From assembly GCA_951804985.1 (NCBI GenBank), contig OX638130.1, positions 36,972,394 to 37,036,393 on the forward strand: a DNA stretch of 64,000 nt, in the 5' to 3' direction. How positions within the stretch are numbered: position 1 is the stretch's first letter; every line of letters starts with the position of its first letter. Positions 58,981 through 64,000 of this stretch are shown here, in pieces. This stretch comes from Dryomyza anilis (lineage: Eukaryota; Arthropoda; Insecta; Diptera; Dryomyzidae). A model generated the notes under the pieces. That model had not been told where the DNA came from. It was given only the letters and a program-made list of their open reading frames with translations, and ran no database searches. The translations under genes and the position numbers were made by a program.

Positions 58981-59579
58981 TCTACTGGGAAAAAATCTAC
59001 GGGAAAGATATAAATAATAAAAATGTTCTTTATATTAATAAAATCACTACATATCCTTGCATTCACAAAATCTTGGCACGAGTCGTGCACGGGTCCAGCT
59101 AGTTATCAATAAAAAAATAGTTCGGGGTAGAATTAACCAGGAATAAATTGACTTTGGGAAAAACTATTTTTGAAGCGATTTTTCTGGTTACTACATTTAT
59201 AACACGAATAAAATCGGGACCCGACACGAACCTCTGTAACAAACTAAAGTTAACAAACTAAAGTTAACAAACTAAAGTTAATAAACAAAAGGAAATCAAA
59301 ACAGAGTTATCATGTATAGTTGAAATTGAAAATTCAACTTTTTACAAAAATGTGTATATCGAAAAAAAATGCGTTCCATGAACGCTCGTATAAAACCAAG
59401 CTATTGACATGACCCCAAAAAATTGACTATTTGGTCTACTCACACTCACTCACAATCACGTGAGCAAAATTTGGATTCAATCACAATCACGCGTGATCAC
59501 GCGTGATTCACGTGAATCACGCAGAATCACGCTCACATGCCCATCTCTAGTGGCCACCACTGTATGTTGAACATATACA

Positions 59580-60175
59580 TTAGGATGTCACTTATTTTTT
59601 AACACCCATGTCCCACCCCCTAGGATTGTTTATTAGAATTCAAAAATAAGGTGTGCAAAATTTTTTAGATTTTGAAAAACGGGAACCCTTGCGGCACGTA
59701 CATTGAAAATTTTACTAGGAGGTGCATTTGTACTAGTACATATAAATCAATGGATTTTTTTTTTAAATATAAAAACAAAATATTGGCACAAAATTTGTAT
59801 GCCAATTGAATAGAAACTAATTAAGCTTTTTAAAGGATGGCATAATAAAAATATTTTTTTTTGTTTTTATGTGTTTATTGCTGTATAAAACAATCGATAA
59901 CTCGGAATATTATCGAAATAGCGAAAATCCGATTACACATAATTTTTTTTCGCATACAGTTCTACATGATTGCATATTGTTTTGATATATTCTAAATTTC
60001 GACTCCAACTACAATGCACCTCCTAGTACAATTTTCAATGTACTTGCGGCACGTGTTACCGTTGTTAAAAATCAAAAAAATTTTGCGCTCCTTATTTTTG
60101 AGTCCTAATAAACAATCCTAGGGGGTGAGAAAACTAAAAATCGAATAAAGTGTCAAATAAGTGACACCATAATAC
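59580..60175. mobile_element. TIR element with ATGTCACTTATTT-type ends
   Basis: The left block (59580-59740) is matched inverted by 60010-60170, including CCCCCTAGGATTGTTTATTA and CTAGGAGGTGCATTTGTA. Tips are AGGATGTCACTTATTT and, inverted, TGGTGTCACTTATTTG. Non-coding; no clear TSD. The ~60 bp just upstream is the hAT flank. Confidence 0.6.
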
Positions 60176-60178
60176 ACA

Positions 60179-60289
<111 letters not shown>

Positions 60290-60403
60290 AAATTTAATTA
60301 CGACACCCTCTACTGATTTTAGTTCTGTGCGAAATTTTAATATGCGCTCTAATTTAATTTGAATTATGTTACTAACATAATGGCAATCGATATCCTTCCA
60401 AAC

Positions 60404-61432
60404 AGAAGTATAACTTTATATTTCCCACGAACAGAAACACATTTATATTGTATCTACAAACAAAAGCTAATGTTTAATGTCACCACGAATAAAAGCATAT
60501 ATGTATTTTTGATACAGATATCCCAATAGACAAATTTGTGGGTAAGAAGTCACACAATGTTGATGATGGAGGTGATACTGTATTATAACTAAATTAATTG
60601 ATTTTTCATTGATGACATGGTTTCCAAGTGTGTGACTGGACATTATTTACTGAAACTGTTCCAATGAAACTATTCCATTATGCATATGTAAACATTGGCT
60701 AGAACCCATTTGCGTCATTGGATTTTTGAAAAATATGTTCTATTCGTATTTGGCCAGATTCAATGCCACTGGCGTCATTGGACATTTTTGTTCCTATGTC
60801 CAAAGAAACAAATTTAAAAAAAAAAAATGTCCAATAACGCAAGTGGCTTCTGGCCAAATCCTAAAGGCGAAATTTTCCAAAAAAATGTCTAATGACGCAA
60901 GCGGGTTCTAGCCAAATACTAAAGGAAGAAATTTTCCAAAAAATTTTCCAATGACGTGAGTGGATTCTGGCCAAATCCCAAAGAAACAAAAAATTATCCA
61001 ATGACGAAAGTGAGTTCTGGCCAAATTTTTTCAAAAAATTATCCAATGACACAAGTCGGTTCAGGGCAAATCTCAGGGGAACAAATTTTTTTAAAAAATT
61101 GTACAATGACGCAAGTGGGTTCTGGCCAAATCCCAAAGTAACACATTTTTAAAATTAAGTTTGCTCTTGTGCACAAACAGTCTACTGGGATAACTTTCTT
61201 GAATAAATATATATACTTTTATTCTTGGGGAAATGATAGATGAGCTTTTTTTCATAACTAAATGTAAAAGTGTTTCTTTTCGTGGCGAAAATAGAGTTAT
61301 ACTTCATTTCGTGGCTATAAAACATGTATGCTTAATTTCTTGGTTATAATAGAGATGTGGTTGTTTTCGTGGGGAAACTGAACTTGAGCTTCTTATCGTA
61401 GTTGAAACGTGTGGGTTTTCGTAAGAGGCGTC
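60404..61432. mobile_element. Foldback-like element, copy 2, left end missing
   Basis: It starts within the CCACGAACAG units and runs through the 57-bp minisatellite to the complete right end GGGTTTTCGTAAGAGGCGTC. It is followed at 61434-61486 by a SINE-body fragment (TACCCAAAGTGGTGGGACC, GAACGGCGGGTGAGAG). Confidence 0.75.
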
Positions 61433-62700
61433 GATATGTACCCAAAGTGGTGGGACCTATAGTTTAATGTTGAATACGAACGGCGGGTGAGAGAATAAAA
61501 AAAACATTGGATGGTCATTCCCATTTTCAAACATATGATAATGCATAAAGTTTATAAATTTTATGGATTTATCTTGAAATTTTATGAGATATCTGTTCGT
61601 AAATAATCAAACCAATATTTATTGCAAAGGAGATTACAGTGTATAACCCATTAAATAGTTCTGCCTTACATATGGTCTAAAACACATTTCTACAAAATTT
61701 CATTCAAATCGATCCAGTACTTTTTGAGTTATCGCTACAACTCAAAAAACATATCTTTGACAATCAAAATAAAACAAATTTAAAAAAAATCGTTTGCAAG
61801 ATTTTTTGAAATTTTCTAGATAAAATAATAATTGTAGCGGTACTTTAAATGGACAGCAAATGATCAAATAAAGAACATTTTCGGGGTTTCGTGTTAACGC
61901 CTAAAAATACAGGGTTTCGTGTTAACGCCTAAAAATACAGTTCTTTTTTTTTAGGGGTTAACACGTAAACAGTTTTGCTTTTTTTGGAGGAAACCATGAA
62001 ACCTTTAGGTCAGACAAATTCTGGACTGGATCTGGATTTTCGTCGATCGGCGACATACAGCATAAGGCTGATAAACTCTGAAAATTTTTAGGTTTTTACA
62101 CAATTTTTGTTATTATTTATTTAGCATTTATAATCTAACGATAAAGAAAATTATTTATGTTTATCCTGAGCATAGGCCATTTTAAAATTTTTTTAAAATT
62201 TGTTTCTAATTGTGTTGCCACTAGAGATGGGCACGTGAGTGAGTTTTGACTCACTCACGCTCACGAAAGAATATTTCTAATCACGCACACTCACTAACGG
62301 CCTTTTTTGCTCTAATCACACTCACTCACAATCACGTGAGTAAAATTAAGATTCAATCACAATCACGCGTGATCACGAAAGATTCACGTGAATCACGCGT
62401 GATCACGAAAGATTCACGTGAATCACGCTGAATCACGTGTTTTTTTCTATTGTTTGTTGGTGAGATTGGTCGACCGAGCGTGGCACCTCCAATACAACCT
62501 ACATCTTTAAAACGCTATAATGATGTTATGATGTTAGGGATTTTGATAAAATGGAAATGGAAAATGGAGATTGAAATGGAAATGTGAAAGACCTTCGATG
62601 TGCTGTTCATATAAAAAAGTAAAAATTGCCTAAAAGAATTGCCCAAAAAAATAATTAAAGAATTCGTGTAAAATCTTTGAGAATTGTCTCTGGAAAAGAA

Positions 62701-64000
62701 TCTACTATATATTTGTGAATGGAAGTATGTCTGTCTGTATGTTTGGAATAGACGTCTAAACGGCAGAACCGAATTGAATAAAATTTTGACACAATATGTA
62801 TGTTGGGTCTGGGCAGAGTATAGGCCAAGAATAATAGAAACAAAGATTGCGCAGAACGTTGCTCAAAACTTGAATCTTCTGCGCATGTACGTAGAAGTTT
62901 TTTGACAATTGTTATTTTTTTATTGTGTCAGAATGTTGTTGCAAAGAAAACAACAAATGTGTTATTATTTTATAAATAATTGGGTTAAATGTGGAAAAAC
63001 TAGAGGTAATCGGCCACCACAAAGAAAAAAATAAGAAATCTACTTCGAAATACGCTAAAAACATAATAAAATAACAGTTTTTGAGTCGTTCCGGTCCCTC
63101 AGGATAACGAAAATGTATTTTCGTGCCGAAATGTTTTGATGAACGATAGTTGATGCAACCGCTTAGGAAACTAACGCAGGCCTGCTGCCCATCCATGTTT
63201 TTGGGCTGCCCATCAATGTTTTGCGAGACGTTAGCCAACTAGTCGAGTTGTAGTTGGTGTTAGTGCAGTTAAAGACAGCGCATCTCATTATTAAACAATT
63301 TATTAAAATTTTCAACACAAAAACAACAATCAAAACAACAGTAAAATAATTTGTTTGTAATTTTTGAAATGTCTAAATTTCAAATTTGAATTTCCGTTCC
63401 CTGACATTCGGAACTTTTTGACGTCAGCATTATAGGGTGTACATGCGTAATGCGTAATCTTATTATTATATTATTCTTGAGTATAGGCTATATATCGGTG
63501 GGATTGGTGGACTGGGCGTGACACCGCCCATATATCCGAAAAATTAAAAACACATTATATCAGCAATTAGGATAGCAAATTTAATTAAATTTTGGTCAAC
63601 GTTATATATAATTATTCTAAACGGTCTCGCGGAATGTGGGCGAGATTGGACCACTGAGCGTGGCACCCCCAATAGAAGGTATATTTTCCAGATGGTGTAT
63701 GTCAACAGTAATTATAATGATATCAAGATATTTCGCACAAGATATTTTCGCAAATTCACCACAACGAAACTCACCATACTAAAATTCACCACACTAAAAC
63801 TCACCACATTAAAACTCACCACACCAAAATTCACCACACTAAAACTCACCATACTAAAACCCACCACACTAAAACTTCTACTGGGGAAAAATCTACGATA
63901 TAAAATCTAAGATATAAATAATAAAAATGTTCTTTATATTAATAAAATCACAACATATCCTTGCATTCACAAAATCTTGGCACGAGTCGTGCACGGGTCC
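62701..64000 (+). mobile_element. Non-autonomous Helitron, second copy, 3' end cut by the window edge
   Basis: Same 5' end TCTACTATATATTTGTGAAT after an A. The 3' hairpin GGCACGAGTCGTGCACGG is present and the window stops a few bases before the expected CTAG. Confidence 0.85.
62826..63479. mobile_element. Mutator-like MITE, copy C, with ~235-bp extra segment
   Basis: Same ends and the same AGTATAGGC TSD (62817-62825 and 63480-63488) as copy B. About 63032-63270 is absent from copy B and is GC-richer (CCCATCCATG and GCCCATCAATG repeats). It could be the ancestral interior lost from copy B, or an insertion. Confidence 0.85.

Larger units (their letters stand above)
58024..59102 (+). mobile_element. 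Non-autonomous Helitron, complete copy
   Basis: The 5' end TCTACTATATATTTGTGAAT follows an A. The 3' end has the hairpin GGCACGAGTCGTGCACGG and terminates CTAG at 59099-59102 before a T. This fits Helitron rules (TC start, 3' hairpin, CTRR end, A^T target, no TSD). The subterminal CTAAACGGCAGAACCG motif is common near insect Helitron 5' ends. There is no Rep/helicase. A Mutator-like MITE (58149-58554) and a CACCACAC-type tandem region lie inside. Confidence 0.85.
57575..59549. mobile_element. hAT-like element, copy 1, 7/8-bp TSD
   Basis: The ends are TAGAGATGGGCACGTGAG and, inverted, TAGAGATGGGCATGTGAG. The flanks GTTGCCAC (57567-57574) and GTGGCCAC (59550-59557) agree in 7 of 8 positions. 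AGAGATGGGC-type ends with an 8-bp TSD fit hAT. Clusters of ATCACG / CACGTGA motifs lie just inside both ends, probably transposase-binding sites. There is no transposase. The Helitron at 58024-59102 sits inside it. Confidence 0.85.
62222..64000. mobile_element. hAT-like element, copy 2, runs off the window
   Basis: It starts TAGAGATGGGCACGTGAG after GTTGCCAC and has one extra copy of the CACGTGAATCACG-type motif compared with copy 1. It contains the second Helitron; the right end lies beyond 64000. Confidence 0.85.

Overview
The window is about 70% A+T and looks like repeat-dense chromosomal DNA of an insect, most likely a dipteran. That is an inference: it rests on ~60-130-bp introns with GTAAGT-type donors, a Ty3/Gypsy polymerase, an RTE-type LINE piece, a tRNA-derived SINE, Helitrons, and TIR elements with CACTA-, hAT-, Mutator-, TTAA- and Harbinger-type target-site duplications (TSDs). 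I see no intact host gene. Almost everything I can support is a mobile element, a fragment of one, or a tandem or inverted repeat.

Region 1 (1-5228): a decayed Harbinger-like element, then a mosaic of inverted dispersed repeats split by a 1.07-kb TIR element (3395-4464) with an exact 8-bp TSD. Region 2 (5229-19574): a 14.3-kb nested insertion. A ~1-kb CCCAGC element carries an AT microsatellite, and inside that microsatellite sits a 12.3-kb block (5540-17841) with CCCAGTG ends. The block holds a CACTA/Tnp2-like transposase with one nonsense codon, a directly following four-exon reading frame ending in a DUF4806-like domain, exon-like fragments of another gene, a 3.06-kb array of a 10-bp A/T motif, a 0.68-kb array of a 9-bp A/T motif, and five to six 203-bp units that each look like one exon plus one 60-bp intron. 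A 1.29-kb element at 26638-27923 shares both ends of this block and sits at a TA inside a Gypsy integrase. Together these suggest one TA-targeting CACTA-type family with a large coding member and a small non-coding one.

Region 3 (19575-34205): SINE, TTAA-type, Mutator-like and hAT-like short elements, plus a broken Gypsy pol (about 24.8-28.0 kb) interrupted by two CCCAG-ended elements. Region 4 (34206-38106): inverted arms holding exon-like sequence around a Harbinger-like element with TAA TSDs. Region 5 (38107-54950): a ~17-kb imperfect palindrome with ~6.3-7.9-kb arms and a 2.6-kb spacer. It contains a Tc1/Gypsy chimera, a hAT-like element, a minisatellite, an RTE fragment and a SINE, and its outer ends are runs of a ~140-180-bp satellite. 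Region 6 (55450-64000): two direct copies, offset 4.6-4.9 kb, of a segment in which a Mutator-like MITE lies in a Helitron that lies in a hAT-like element. The second copy runs off the window a few bases before the Helitron 3' end.

No CRISPR array, operon, riboswitch or bacterial feature is present. Family names rest on termini, TSD lengths and protein motifs read by eye. No database search was possible.
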